In this document: one piece after another, positions 1 to 7,499 of the stretch
Numbering within the stretch: position 1 is the stretch's first letter
Layout: each line of letters opens with the position of its first letter
Assembly (NCBI RefSeq): GCF_000213655.1
Contig: NC_015554.1
Location: forward strand, 1,426,001-1,490,000
Source of the DNA: Alteromonas naphthalenivorans
GTDB taxonomy: Bacteria; Pseudomonadota; Gammaproteobacteria; Enterobacterales; Alteromonadaceae
Direction of reading: 5' to 3'
DNA: 64,000 nt
Notes under the pieces: generated by a model
Databases searched by the model: none
What the model was told of the DNA's origin: nothing
The model's input: only the letters and a program-made list of their open reading frames with translations
Program-made: the position numbers and the translations under genes

Positions 1-17
1 ATGTTTTACCTCTATAG

Positions 18-120
18 GCCTAACGCTAAGCTAACGAGCAGTGACGTAGCGGATAATAGCGAAGCGCCGCTGCGTTACTGTCCCAGTGACCGAAGGGAAC
101 GTGTTAAGCGTTTGTTAGGC
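18..120 (-). repeat. attC 1
   Basis: Outer boxes on the minus strand are GCCTAAC (114-120) and GTTAGGC (18-24), with paired inner arms between. The toxin stop codon lies inside the right box. Whatever cassette lies further left is outside the window. Confidence 0.9.
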
Positions 121-411
121 GCGTTCGTGCCAATACCCTGGTTTTCGGTGGTTGTGCATAATAGCTACCACACTAATTTCCCTGTTTTCGATAATTTTAT
201 AAATAATAGAGTATGGGAACCTGCTTAAGACAAAGCGTCGATGAGTTTGCCCCATTTTTGTCCATGCCGATGGCAAAGAGCTAACTGAATCGATGGCTTC
301 CTTGAGTTCTTGGGTAAATTCGTGACCCAACCCCAGTGACTGCTTTTGATACCAATCAAACGACTCTTTTATTTCCCTTTTAACCTCTGGGTGAAAGGAA
401 ACAGGCAGCAT
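115..411 (-). CDS. RelE/ParE-type toxin (cassette 1)
   Basis: A 98-residue protein with the pattern of the ParE/RelE toxin family: an N-terminal FHPEVKREI helix, WYQKQSLGLGHEF around residues 20-32, the RRFVLSRFPYSIIYKI strand pair at about 58-73 and a C-terminal HNHRKPGYWHER. Family members inhibit gyrase or cleave ribosome-bound mRNA; which applies here cannot be read from sequence. It starts with ATG only 3 bases after the stop of the upstream antitoxin gene, so the two are translationally coupled. Its stop codon is inside attC 1. Toxin-antitoxin pairs are common in chromosomal integrons and are thought to stabilise long arrays. Confidence 0.88.
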   Translation of the reverse strand: MLPVSFHPEVKREIKESFDWYQKQSLGLGHEFTQELKEAIDSVSSLPSAWTKMGQTHRRFVLSRFPYSIIYKIIENREISVVAIMHNHRKPGYWHERA

Positions 412-414
412 CTT

Positions 415-633
415 TTAATTTAGATCCTTTTCTATCTCTTCCCAACTAATGCTTTTTACCGCACCAGACTCTAGCTCTGCGCTGCGAGCTTCTGCAAGTT
501 TTACCCACTCAGATTCCACATCGCTATCAATCTTAGTATCCATAGCCGTTAAAAGACAGTGGGCAGCAAGAGCTTTCTCTTTAGTACTGAGTTGCTCGAT
601 ATTTTCAAGCATCACTTTTAATGCATCAGACAT
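415..633 (-). CDS. Addiction-module antitoxin component (cassette 1)
   Basis: A 72-residue acidic protein matching the short addiction-module component family (TIGR02574-like): an N-terminal helix, an LSTKEKALAAHCLL helix and a C-terminal SISWEEIEKDLN tail typical of the toxin-neutralising segment. It precedes the ParE/RelE-like toxin with a 3-base gap, which is the standard order. It probably binds the toxin and its own promoter. The ATG at 631-633 has only a weak upstream purine stretch. Confidence 0.85.
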   Translation of the reverse strand: MSDALKVMLENIEQLSTKEKALAAHCLLTAMDTKIDSDVESEWVKLAEARSAELESGAVKSISWEEIEKDLN

Positions 634-659
634 AAAATAACTCCCATTGAGTATGATTT

Positions 660-756
660 GATATTACCACTAAAAAAGAGAAGTGAAAGGCTGGATTTAC
701 AAGTAGCGGCTAGCGTCCCAACGAGCAAAGCGAGAACCTTAAGTGGTTTGTTATAT
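660..756 (-). repeat. attC 2 (degenerate left box)
   Basis: The right half is normal (ATATAAC at 750-756, followed by the AAACCACTT arm), but the left outer box reads GTAATATC (660-667) instead of GTTATAT. The left inner arm AGTGG still pairs. The box does not complement the opening box of cassette 1, so the site may be decayed or recombined. Confidence 0.65.
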
Positions 757-764
757 TGCTTCGC

Positions 765-1037
765 TTAAACGTCCTCAATCCAAATAGTGCCGAATTTTTC
801 AGTAAGCTGCTCAATTAAAAAACCTAAAAATTCAAAGTAATCTCCTGAACGATGAGTATAAAAGCCGCAATCTGTAACTACTATCTCAAAGATCATTCTT
901 TTTCCTTGCATTGAACGGACAATCCATTTTTCTGTGCGTTTTTCAAATTGTAGTTCTGAGCAAAGATCATCTAGGAATAGCGATGCTTGCTCTTTAGTCA
1001 CTTTATCCTGAAGTTTAATATGTTGAGTTAAACCCAA
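765..1037 (-). CDS. Hypothetical protein, cassette 2
   Basis: About 90 residues, not recognised. I place the start at a TTG (1035-1037) because AAGGAGG lies 5 bases upstream and because any ATG further up lies inside attC 3. The protein is mixed alpha/beta with no signal peptide or membrane segment and a hydrophobic, aromatic C-terminal half (GFYTHRSGDYFEFLGFLIEQ). It is probably cytosolic. Function unknown. Confidence 0.65.
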   Translation of the reverse strand: MGLTQHIKLQDKVTKEQASLFLDDLCSELQFEKRTEKWIVRSMQGKRMIFEIVVTDCGFYTHRSGDYFEFLGFLIEQLTEKFGTIWIEDV

Positions 1038-1052
1038 ATTTGCCTCCTTGCA

Positions 1053-1167
1053 ATATAACTTCCCACTAAGGGGCGATAACACATGGACTAAAATCCGAGC
1101 GAAGCGAGCCAGCCCACGAGTTAGCGTCCCAGCGATCGAAGGGAGTGCCAACAGCGTTTTGTTATAC
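1053..1167 (-). repeat. attC 3
   Basis: Boxes GTATAAC (1161-1167) and GTTATAT (1053-1059) on the minus strand; the left box complements the opening box of cassette 2. Confidence 0.9.
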
Positions 1168-1172
1168 ACACA

Positions 1173-1631
1173 TTAACCGTGATGCCTGCGAATATACGTA
1201 ATCAACTTATCATCATTGAATTCTAAGGTTACTATATTTACTGAGCTGTAGGTTATATCTTTGTCTAAATGATTTGGTCTGACTTTTCCTGACTCAGTCA
1301 TTTTAATAATGGCAACATTTCCCCCAGTCATTATTTCGTTTATAACTATTGAACTGTAGTAAATCTTGTCACTCATTTTGGCAATCATACCTTCACGTAA
1401 AGCGGACTTTTCCGTAATCGTTACTTTAAACTTCACATGTTCATCGACGAATTCGTCTGCAATTAAATTAATAAAGGCATCAATATCCTGAGTTGTAGTT
1501 TCAGGTTGCTGTCGAGCATTTTTGGCTTCCACAAACTTTGTCGCTAGTTGCTCCAGTTCTCCCTCTGAGAGAGCAGCATTGGCAGTAAACGATAGAGGTA
1601 AAAAGACAAATAAAAGTAAGAGCTTATACAT
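1173..1631 (-). CDS. Exported NTF2/SnoaL-like protein, cassette 3
   Basis: 152 residues with a clear signal peptide (MYKLLLLF...FTANA, cleavage near residue 19). The mature part resembles the NTF2-like/SnoaL fold: an early helix pair (TTQDIDAFINLIADEFVDEHVKF) and later strands ending in LEFNDDKLITYIRRHHG. Such domains often bind small ligands or act as accessory proteins; no catalytic pair can be assigned. The ATG at 1629-1631 follows AAGGAAG. Upstream ATG/TTG codons in the same frame lie in the insertion sequence and are not used here. The insertion sequence sits 19 bases upstream and separates the gene from the rest of the array. Confidence 0.7.
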   Translation of the reverse strand: MYKLLLLFVFLPLSFTANAALSEGELEQLATKFVEAKNARQQPETTTQDIDAFINLIADEFVDEHVKFKVTITEKSALREGMIAKMSDKIYYSSIVINEIMTGGNVAIIKMTESGKVRPNHLDKDITYSSVNIVTLEFNDDKLITYIRRHHG

Positions 1632-1656
1632 AATCTTCCTTGTGTGTATAGACACA

Positions 1657-1668
1657 ATGACTCCCTGT
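1657..1668 (+). repeat. Left subterminal inverted repeat of the IS1111-type element
   Basis: ATGACTCCCTGT, matching the complement of 3213-3226 (ATGACTCCCTTTGT) except for a 2-base difference in spacing after the shared 10 bases. Confidence 0.85.
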
Positions 1669-1758
1669 AAAAGTGCTAGCCCCCGCATTTTCGTGGGTTA
1701 ACTTTTCAGCCAGAGCCATAATTAGTTTGTTCAATACTAAATCAATTTGGAGGCTAGC

Positions 1759-2913
1759 ATGAACAAACATAGCATGATTTTTATCGGGTTGGATACGCAT
1801 AAAGAGTTCCATGAAGTAGCTTATTGTGAGGAGCAACGTGGTGCCAGCCCTGTTCACTACGGACGGATACCTTCATCAAAAGCTAGTGTAAAAAAGCTGC
1901 TCCGGCAGTTTGAATCTAAATATCCTGGTGCAACACTTCACGTCGTATATGAAGCTGGGCCTTGTGGCTACTGGATTTATCGGCTGATAACAAGTTTAGG
2001 GCATTGTTGCTATGTCGTGGCTCCGTCTCTTATTCCCAAAAAGCCTGGAGAACGAATTAAGACTGACCGCCGAGATGCGCTTAAACTCGTTAGGTCACTA
2101 AAGTCTGAAGATCTCACGCCCATATATGTGCCCGAGCCTGAGGACGAAGCCGTTCGGGATTTATCCCGTGCTCGTGAAGCGGCAATGAAAGATTTAAAAG
2201 AAGCCAAGTACCAGCTTAAAGCGTTACTGCTTCGCAACAACATACGCTATGAAGGCACTGCTAACTGGTCGAAGAAGCACCTTCGCTGGCTTACAGAATT
2301 GATATTGCCTCATCCGGCGCAGCAAATAGTTTTGCAGGAACAATTGCAAACCATAGAAGAGCGTATCCGTCGACTGGAAAGGCTAGATAATGAATTAACT
2401 CACCACGTTCACCAATGGCGTTATTATCCAGTAGTGAAAGCCATTCAAGCGATGCGCGGTGTTCGATTATTAGTCGCCGTTGGTGTTGTGGCGGAACTCG
2501 GTGATCTACATCGCTTCGACCACCCAAGAAAGCTCATGGCTTATCTGGGCTTAGTTCCCAGTGAACAATCATCAGGTGGAAAGCGACACTTAGGAGCCAT
2601 TACCAAAGCCGGCAACGGCAGAGCAAGGCGTTTACTGATTGAAGGTGCGCATAGCTATCGGTATCCAGCAAATGTCTCTACCGAATTACAGTTAAGGCAA
2701 GAAGGCTTACCCAAAGACATTGTTGATATCGCCTGGAAAGCCCAGCTGCGTCTGTGCAAACGCTATCAGCGCATGAGTAAAAAAGGTAAGCACTACAACT
2801 TGATCATTACCGCGATAGCCAGGGAAATGGCGGCATACATCTGGGCTATTGCAAAGGAAGTGGTACTCACACCGGTTAATCCAAAATTACGGTTAAGTAG
2901 AGTACCTGCATGA
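1759..2913 (+). CDS. IS110-family DEDD transposase
   Basis: 384 residues. The N-terminal DEDD domain shows FIGLDTHKE, VVYEAGPCGYW and the KTDRRDALKL motif, together giving the acidic residues of a RuvC-like fold. A coiled middle region follows. The C-terminal Tnp domain (AMRGVRLLVAVGVVAELGD, then LVPSEQSSGGKRHLG.ITKAGN) contains the conserved serine. The start is ATG at 1759 with GGAGG six bases upstream. The gene appears intact. It moves the element by an RNA-guided mechanism known for this family. Confidence 0.95.
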   Translation: MNKHSMIFIGLDTHKEFHEVAYCEEQRGASPVHYGRIPSSKASVKKLLRQFESKYPGATLHVVYEAGPCGYWIYRLITSLGHCCYVVAPSLIPKKPGERIKTDRRDALKLVRSLKSEDLTPIYVPEPEDEAVRDLSRAREAAMKDLKEAKYQLKALLLRNNIRYEGTANWSKKHLRWLTELILPHPAQQIVLQEQLQTIEERIRRLERLDNELTHHVHQWRYYPVVKAIQAMRGVRLLVAVGVVAELGDLHRFDHPRKLMAYLGLVPSEQSSGGKRHLGAITKAGNGRARRLLIEGAHSYRYPANVSTELQLRQEGLPKDIVDIAWKAQLRLCKRYQRMSKKGKHYNLIITAIAREMAAYIWAIAKEVVLTPVNPKLRLSRVPA

Positions 2914-3229
2914 CAAACGAGTTTGAGCTAACGCATTCGGATCAGGCCGCGGGATGTGGCACAACCTACGAAAAAGTTATGATGGCAATCACTTAACCGT
3001 GATTGACCCACGAGCATAGACTGATGAGAAGGTGCTACGGCGGAACATGTAAGGTCAGCTCTGCTCATTCAACGAATGAGTAACCTACGAATACCAGCAT
3101 ACTAACCGACGACATTACTGCCTCATCCGGTGCGTTAGTTCATTTATTATGAGCGAAAAATAAAGCTAATTATGGACTGAAAGAATGTCAGGGAAGCACT
3201 CGTTCAGGGTTGACAAAGGGAGTCATACC
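2914..3229 (+). ncRNA. Probable seekRNA/bridge-RNA region of the IS1111-type element
   Basis: About 316 bp without an ORF downstream of the transposase. In IS1111-type members the guide RNA is encoded in the 3' noncoding part, so this is where it is expected. Visible support: a hairpin CTCATTC-AAC-GAATGAG at 3064-3080; AAAAGTTAT at 2972-2980, identical to the target across the insertion point (minus strand); and ACCGAC at 3105-3110, identical to the junction formed when the element circularises (ACC end plus GAC end). RNA ends cannot be defined by eye. Confidence 0.55.
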
Positions 3230-3333
3230 AACTTTTCAATAACGGGCGCAGACATGTGGGGCATAATGGCGAAGCCGCCCCGCGTGTATGCGTCCCAGCG
3301 AACGCAGTGAGTGTGTTGATTGAGTTGTTATAT
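3230..3333 (-). repeat. attC 4 (left box split by the IS1111-type element)
   Basis: Right box ATATAAC at 3327-3333. The left box is cut after its AAC; the remaining bases are on the other side of the insertion, at 1647-1650. The inner arms are of the common type ending in CAATAACGGGCGC. Confidence 0.88.
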
Positions 3334-3416
3334 GCGTACAATTTAAAACCTTTTACACATCCACTCTAATAAAAACAAACCTTAGCTACATAGAGGATGA
3401 TATTTGTTTTAGGTAA

Positions 3417-3614
3417 TTATTTATTTGCCCATCGGTAACAATAGAACCACCCAACAGGCGGAATCAAGAAGTTGAGCAAGACAGCGTAAATGGCAACCAA
3501 CCCGATATTGTCAGCTTTTCCTTTAGCGAATTTGATGGTAAAGAAAATTACAACTAAAGCGAGAATGAAGAGTACTTGCCCCCAAAATGTAGCGTTTAGA
3601 TTCATAAAATTCAT
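3417..3614 (-). CDS. Small membrane protein, cassette 4
   Basis: 65 residues with two hydrophobic segments (about 9-28, WGQVLFILALVVIFFTIKFA, and 36-58), short charged loop KGKADN and a C-terminal YRWANK. Probably an inner-membrane hairpin protein. ATG at 3612-3614 is preceded by AGGAAG ten bases upstream. No family recognised. Confidence 0.68.
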   Translation of the reverse strand: MNFMNLNATFWGQVLFILALVVIFFTIKFAKGKADNIGLVAIYAVLLNFLIPPVGWFYCYRWANK

Positions 3615-3637
3615 TATTGATGAGCTTCCTGAAAAGC

Positions 3638-3742
3638 ATATAACACTAAGCTTTGTGGCGCAGGCACGGGGCTATAATCGCGAAGCGGCCCCGTGTTTGC
3701 GTCCCAACGACCGAAGGGAGTGCCAACAGCGTTTTGTTATGT
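3638..3742 (-). repeat. attC 5
   Basis: Boxes ACATAAC (3736-3742) and GTTATAT (3638-3644); the left box complements the start of cassette 4. Confidence 0.9.
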
Positions 3743-3746
3743 TTAC

Positions 3747-4046
3747 TTACCATGGCACCCCTTCTAATTCGGCAAATACTGCACAAAATAACAACAAAAT
3801 GAAAGGCAAAGCTGATATTAACTTTAGTTTGAGCGTGTTTACATGCCAGCCAACAACCATTGCGATGCTATATGGGATAAACAGAAACAGACCATATAAA
3901 ACCATGAAAGCAACAATGTACAAATTCTCATGCCGTAAGTCCGCTTCAGGGAACGCTAAATAGTTGTATATTGAGTATGTGGCAAATAAAAATAGTGGAA
4001 GAGCTAAAAGGCTTAAAACTATTAATAAAAACTTAGAGCCTTTCAT
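3747..4046 (-). CDS. Membrane protein with three predicted helices, cassette 5
   Basis: 99 residues. Hydrophobic segments lie at about 6-26 (LIVLSLLALPLFLFATYSI), 42-62 and 75-92. ATG at 4044-4046 is preceded by AAGGATG. An in-frame upstream extension would run through attC 6 and is rejected. No family recognised; probably inner membrane. Confidence 0.7.
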   Translation of the reverse strand: MKGSKFLLIVLSLLALPLFLFATYSIYNYLAFPEADLRHENLYIVAFMVLYGLFLFIPYSIAMVVGWHVNTLKLKLISALPFILLLFCAVFAELEGVPW

Positions 4047-4061
4047 AAAACATCCTTGTGA

Positions 4062-4183
4062 ACATAACACCCAACTTAGGGGCAATAACGCCCTGTTAAT
4101 GGGCAAAATATAGTTGGCTAAAATTAAGCGACGAAGGAGCAAAAGCCAACTGTATTTTGTCCTTGTTAAACAGCTTGTTATAA
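4062..4183 (-). repeat. attC 6 (long variant)
   Basis: Boxes TTATAAC (4177-4183) and GTTATGT (4062-4068). At about 122 bp it is longer than most, with a distinct central palindrome (AGTTGGCT ... AGCCAACT), so this cassette probably came from a different attC lineage. Confidence 0.85.
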
Positions 4184-4184
4184 G

Positions 4185-4529
4185 TCACTTTACACTAACT
4201 AGTTCAGCGTCATCAAACCCAACTGTAACATTAGGAACATGATTCAAAATAGTTGACGAATTAGATGAAAGTAGCTCTTTTATTATACTCACTACATCGG
4301 ATTGTAAACTTTCCCAGTTAATACTCTGAGAGCATGGTAAATCAATATACTTTGTAGTTGGAACGAAGTCCTCGTTACAAGCCCAATCGTCATCCTCAGG
4401 ATCATATTCGTTTGAACCTACAAGGTAAGCTTGAAAGCCATTTTCAGACTGGAATAAACCGATATTTATGGCAATTACATCAGGGCGTTCTTTTATTTGC
4501 TTAATCCATGCTTCAATTTCAGATTTCAC
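4185..4529 (-). CDS. Hypothetical protein, cassette 6
   Basis: About 114 residues from a GTG start at 4527-4529, chosen because GAAGGAATC precedes it and longer forms run through attC 7. It is an acidic, soluble protein: an N-terminal helix EIEAWIKQI, an alternating strand region IAINIGLFQS..FQAYLVGSNEYDPEDDDWAC, then a helix with LQSDVVSIIKELL. The size and acidity resemble polyimmunity-type proteins found in integrons, but I cannot assign a family. Confidence 0.68.
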   Translation of the reverse strand: MKSEIEAWIKQIKERPDVIAINIGLFQSENGFQAYLVGSNEYDPEDDDWACNEDFVPTTKYIDLPCSQSINWESLQSDVVSIIKELLSSNSSTILNHVPNVTVGFDDAELVSVK

Positions 4530-4546
4530 AACGATTCCTTCGTGAC

Positions 4547-4661
4547 TTATAACTTTTAAATAAGGGGCGCAGACATGTGGGCTAAAATCCGAACGAAGTG
4601 AGCAGCCCATATGTTTGCGTCCCAGCCCGCGCAGCGGGCGAACTTAATTTTTTTGTTAGGT
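4547..4661 (-). repeat. attC 7
   Basis: Boxes ACCTAAC (4655-4661) and GTTATAA (4547-4553). The central loop uses the CAGCCCGCGCAGCGGGCG variant also seen in attC 13 and 21. Confidence 0.9.
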
Positions 4662-4671
4662 GCGTGCATTT

Positions 4672-5037
4672 TTAAACCACTACCCTAGGTGGTTTATCAT
4701 GAAAGTCCAAGTATAATTTTTTGAGATTATCTGGTACGAGAGGCCAGCCACGTTCAATACCTTCTTTGGTACCTTTGCAGAATAAGTGCTCTGTATAATA
4801 TACATCTATGTACTCGAATTCCGCCTTGGTTGCAGTATCTAGTTTCTCGCTCATGTACTGCAAATGTTCTAGTGCTTCTTCTAAGTCGCCTTGATTTAAC
4901 AAAATAGTTGTCAAATTTGCGAACTCTTCCATTAGAAATGTAAGCGCCCAACTCTCATGTTTTTCCATAAGAGGAACGACGTCAGGAAATTTAGTGCGGA
5001 TTTCTTTTAAGAATCGTCTTATTTCTGATTTAGCCAT
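4672..5037 (-). CDS. DUF7674-like protein, cassette 7
   Basis: 121 residues, all helical and soluble. The order of elements (IRRFLKEIRTKFP, then HESWALTFLMEEFANLTTILL, then GDLEEALEHLQYMSEKL and YYTEHLFC) resembles the DUF7674 family of small proteins often seen in accessory regions; this is recognition from memory. ATG at 5035-5037 follows CCAGAAGCACC..GGGAAATCA with only a weak ribosome site. Function unknown. Confidence 0.65.
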   Translation of the reverse strand: MAKSEIRRFLKEIRTKFPDVVPLMEKHESWALTFLMEEFANLTTILLNQGDLEEALEHLQYMSEKLDTATKAEFEYIDVYYTEHLFCKGTKEGIERGWPLVPDNLKKLYLDFHDKPPRVVV

Positions 5038-5052
5038 TGATTTCCCAGAAGC

Positions 5053-5160
5053 ACCTAACTTTAAGCTAAGGGGCGCAGATACGTGGGGCATAATGGCGAA
5101 GCCGCCCCGCGTATCTGCGTCCCAGCGACCGAAGGGAGTGGCTTGAGCGTTTTGTTAGGC
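5053..5160 (-). repeat. attC 8
   Basis: Boxes GCCTAAC (5154-5160) and GTTAGGT (5053-5059). Confidence 0.9.
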
Positions 5161-5463
5161 GTACAACTGAAAGTACGCAGCTTTGCTGCCACCACTAGCC
5201 AATTAGCCAGCTTGTTTAAATTATTGAAATAAAGATAAAACAACCCTGTGCGAAATGCCAGATGTTAACAGCATTGCTGAAAAAAGAGAGCGAATTTAAA
5301 CAACTGGAAATGCAGAATGCTGGCGTTGCGGTGTTGATTAAAAGCGCGTTGCTAAAATTGTTTAAAATACTGAAAAAGCCAGCCGTAAATACAACCTAGC
5401 GAAACAGCCTTGCTGCCGTAATGTCACGTCTGAACCCACATTTTAATGCTGTAAGCAAATGAC
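5161..5463 (-). repeat. ORF-less cassette 8, family A copy 1
   Basis: About 300 bp with no convincing gene, homologous along its length to 6670-6971, 16099-16401, 16517-16818 and 16924-17225. Shared landmarks are the hairpin GCAGC-TTT-GCTGC next to attC, TTTAAATTATTGAA, CCCTGTGCGAAA and GACAACCTAGCGAAAC. Copies differ by substitutions and small indels, so they are not recent duplicates. A TTG-initiated frame (FYL.FNNLN...LVVAAKLRTF) runs through the hairpin but continues into attC and has no ribosome site. Confidence 0.85.
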
Positions 5464-5571
5464 GCCTAACATTAAGCTAAGCGGCGCAGTTGCGTGGGGC
5501 ATAATGGCGAAGCCGCACACGTGTTTGCGTCCCAACGAGCGGCAGCGAGTGCCATAATTTGTTTGTTATAT
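5464..5571 (-). repeat. attC 9
   Basis: Boxes ATATAAC (5565-5571) and GTTAGGC (5464-5470). Confidence 0.9.
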
Positions 5572-5572
5572 T

Positions 5573-5956
5573 TCATTGGTAAAAGACTTCCTTGGTGACA
5601 TCAAAGCCACAATCCTCACCGAATGTAACGACTATCAAGTGTTTTCGAACTAAGCCTGCGTCGATGTCAAACCAAGTTTTAAATTCACTTCCTTCTTCAA
5701 AACTTTCTAGGGCTGCCGCAAACGTTGGTTCGTTAAAACTGTCAGCAACTAAGTGGAAACCTTGAAACGGCTCAGAGTTAAGTGCTTTTGGGGCTGAAAT
5801 CAACACTGTGTAGTTATGCCCAGATAATTTTACATCTATTGATATCTGCTCTGCGTACTTGGCGTTATACATTTCTCTCATTTCATCTGAAATACTACAC
5901 CCTGCTTGGGCGCCAAATGATAGTGAAATTAGAAGTCCAAAAAAGTATTTGAGCAT
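5573..5956 (-). CDS. Exported hypothetical protein, cassette 9
   Basis: 127 residues with a signal peptide (MLKYFFGLLISLSFGAQA, cleavage expected before GC). The mature domain has two cysteines far apart (near residue 20 and in GEDCGF), which may form a disulfide in the periplasm. ATG at 5954-5956 is preceded by CAAGGAGCAATTG. No family recognised. Confidence 0.72.
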   Translation of the reverse strand: MLKYFFGLLISLSFGAQAGCSISDEMREMYNAKYAEQISIDVKLSGHNYTVLISAPKALNSEPFQGFHLVADSFNEPTFAAALESFEEGSEFKTWFDIDAGLVRKHLIVVTFGEDCGFDVTKEVFYQ

Positions 5957-5971
5957 CAATTGCTCCTTGAA

Positions 5972-6087
5972 ATATAACGCCCAACTTTGGGGCACAAATA
6001 CATGGGCTATAATTAGGAACGAAGTGACGCAGCCCATGTGTTTGTGTCCCAGCGAACGCAGTGAGCGCCAACAGTTGTTTGTTAGGC
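5972..6087 (-). repeat. attC 10
   Basis: Boxes GCCTAAC (6081-6087) and GTTATAT (5972-5978). The stop codon of the cassette 10 gene lies inside it. Confidence 0.9.
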
Positions 6088-6543
6088 CTTTGGCTCACCT
6101 TTTTTACCCAATGTAAGTGGATTTTTGACAAATCCAAATATTAGCAACCCTGCTAATATAATACTTTTAGCAACCTCAATACTAAAAGAAATGGGATTAC
6201 TGTCGTAACTAATAGTACCCAATCGCCTTGCGTAAGTTGTACCTTCCATAAATATTTCATGGAGATCAGAGGCAGGTAAATAAAACAAAACGATGCACCA
6301 AACTCGGATTATGAAATGAATAATTTTGGAGTCTGTTTTCGTTAAAATATTGGGCACCTTTTCCACTGGTTTTTTTACTGATTTATGCACGTTTGTGGTT
6401 TGGGGATTACCTACACCTCTTTGAGCTAATTCTGATTGTATTTCAGCAAGTCTTTCAGGGAATTGGTGTTTATTAATTGACTCTCTTGCTTCATTAAGTT
6501 CGGCTACTGAGTAACTTGAATAATCTGGCTTTAAATCTGACAT
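6082..6543 (-). CDS. Membrane protein with soluble N-terminal region, cassette 10
   Basis: 153 residues. The first 70 are hydrophilic and helical (VAELNEARESINKHQFPERLAEIQSEL), followed by two hydrophobic segments at about 75-92 (IIHFIIRVWCIVLFYLPA) and 124-140. The stop codon falls in attC 10. The ATG at 6541-6543 lies just inside the cassette start and lacks a strong ribosome site. No family recognised. Confidence 0.68.
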   Translation of the reverse strand: MSDLKPDYSSYSVAELNEARESINKHQFPERLAEIQSELAQRGVGNPQTTNVHKSVKKPVEKVPNILTKTDSKIIHFIIRVWCIVLFYLPASDLHEIFMEGTTYARRLGTISYDSNPISFSIEVAKSIILAGLLIFGFVKNPLTLGKKGEPKA

Positions 6544-6554
6544 ACTTAACTGAG

Positions 6555-6669
6555 GCCTAACGCTAAGCTTTGGGGCGCTAGCACGTGGGCTAAAATCCGA
6601 GCGAAGCGAGCCAGCCCACGTGTTAGCGTCCCAGCGACCGGAGGGAGTGCCAACAGCGTTTTGTTAGGC
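6555..6669 (-). repeat. attC 11
   Basis: Boxes GCCTAAC (6663-6669) and GTTAGGC (6555-6561). Confidence 0.9.
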
Positions 6670-6971
6670 GTACAAAGGAACGTACGCAGCTTTGCTGCCA
6701 CCACTAGCCAAATAGACCGCGTGTTTAAATTATTGAATTTAAGATAAAACAACCCTGTGCGAAAAGCCAGATGTTAACGGTAATGCTGGATAAAAGAGCG
6801 AGTTTAGATAACTTGTATTGTTAAATGTTGGCGTTGCGGTGTTTATGAAAAGCACGTTGCTAAAGTCGCTTAAACAGCAATATGTGCTAGCCGCAAAGAC
6901 AACCTAGCGAAACAACCTTGATGCTGGAATGTCACAGTTAAACCTGCTTTTTAATGCTGTAAGTAAATGAC
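6670..6971 (-). repeat. ORF-less cassette 11, family A copy 2
   Basis: Same family as 5161-5463, with the GCAGC-TTT-GCTGC hairpin and the same box heptamers (GCCTAAC). No supported gene on either strand. Confidence 0.85.
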
Positions 6972-7079
6972 GCCTAACTTTAAGCTAAGGGGCGCAGATA
7001 CGTGGGGCATAATGGCGAAGCCGCCCCGCGTATAGGCGTCCCAGCGACCGAAGGGAGAGGCTTAAGCGTTTTGTTAGAA
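6972..7079 (-). repeat. attC 12
   Basis: Boxes TTCTAAC (7073-7079) and GTTAGGC (6972-6978). Confidence 0.9.
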
Positions 7080-7390
7080 GCAGAGCCTGCACCTTTGGCC
7101 TTATTAAAAACTAATAAAGCCAGCATACGATTGATTATTAACACAAACAAGTAAAACGACAGCGCAACGGCGGTATTGATTTGACTGAAGTAAGCTGCCA
7201 CTCGAGTTGACAAACGCAATGGCGCTTGCTGACTAAAAATAAGAACTTGGCGATAAAGCGCCTATTGCGCGACCTTTGAAGTTAATGCGGCGAAGTTAAA
7301 ACAACCTGAAGCCGTAGCGATTTTTAATCAGCAGGAGAGGGCGGTTGAATTGATATTCTTAAACAGCCAAATGCAGTTTAGGCTGACGCC
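7080..7390 (-). repeat. ORF-less cassette 12, family B copy 1
   Basis: About 310 bp, the first of eight homologous copies (also in cassettes 15, 20, 22, 28, 29, 35, 38). Landmarks are GCAGAGCC next to attC, CAGCATACGATTGATT, GGCGATAAAGCGCCTATTGC (a small hairpin) and TTTAGGCTGACGCC at the far end. A minus-strand frame of about 45 codons (FSQI..ITAL.F.LF.L.INRMLALLVF) is open here, but it lacks a ribosome site and is broken in cassette 29. Confidence 0.85.
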
Positions 7391-7499
7391 TTCTAACTTT
7401 TAAATAAGGGGCGCAGACGTGTGGGGCATAATGGCGAAGCCGCCCCGCATGTTTGCGTCCCAGCCCGCGCAGCGGGCGAACTTGATTTTTTTGTTATGT
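7391..7499 (-). repeat. attC 13
   Basis: Boxes ACATAAC (7493-7499) and GTTAGAA (7391-7397). Confidence 0.9.

Larger units (their letters stand above)
1651..3229 (+). mobile_element. IS110-family element of the IS1111/attC-targeting type
   Basis: A 1579-bp element. Its ends are set by subterminal inverted repeats ATGACTCCCT (from 1657) and AGGGAGTCAT (to 3226), inset 6 bp on the left and 3 bp on the right. Deleting 1651-3229 joins ...GTGTGTATA to AACTTTTCAATAACG..., which is exactly the sequence seen at intact attC sites (compare 13595-13610), and restores a box complementary to attC 3. There is no target duplication, as expected for this family. It holds one transposase gene and about 316 bp of 3' noncoding sequence. 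IS1111-type elements that target attC sites are known. Confidence 0.93.

Noticed and set aside
1..228. Plus-strand ORF at the left edge
   Set aside because: It runs through attC 1 and the 3' part of the toxin gene on the other strand; no ribosome site.
3490..3963. 157-codon plus-strand ORF
   Set aside because: It crosses attC 5 and is antisense to two cassette genes.
6546..6752. 68-codon ORF in a family A cassette (also 5061-5243, 16381-16599)
   Set aside because: TTG start without a ribosome site and more than half the frame is attC sequence.
6980..7219. 79-codon ORF in a family B cassette (also seen at 11368, 12230, 15170, 22542)
   Set aside because: TTG or unsupported starts, half of the frame lies in attC, and the equivalent frame in cassette 29 has a TAA at 15783-15785. 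Kept as an open question under the family B finding.
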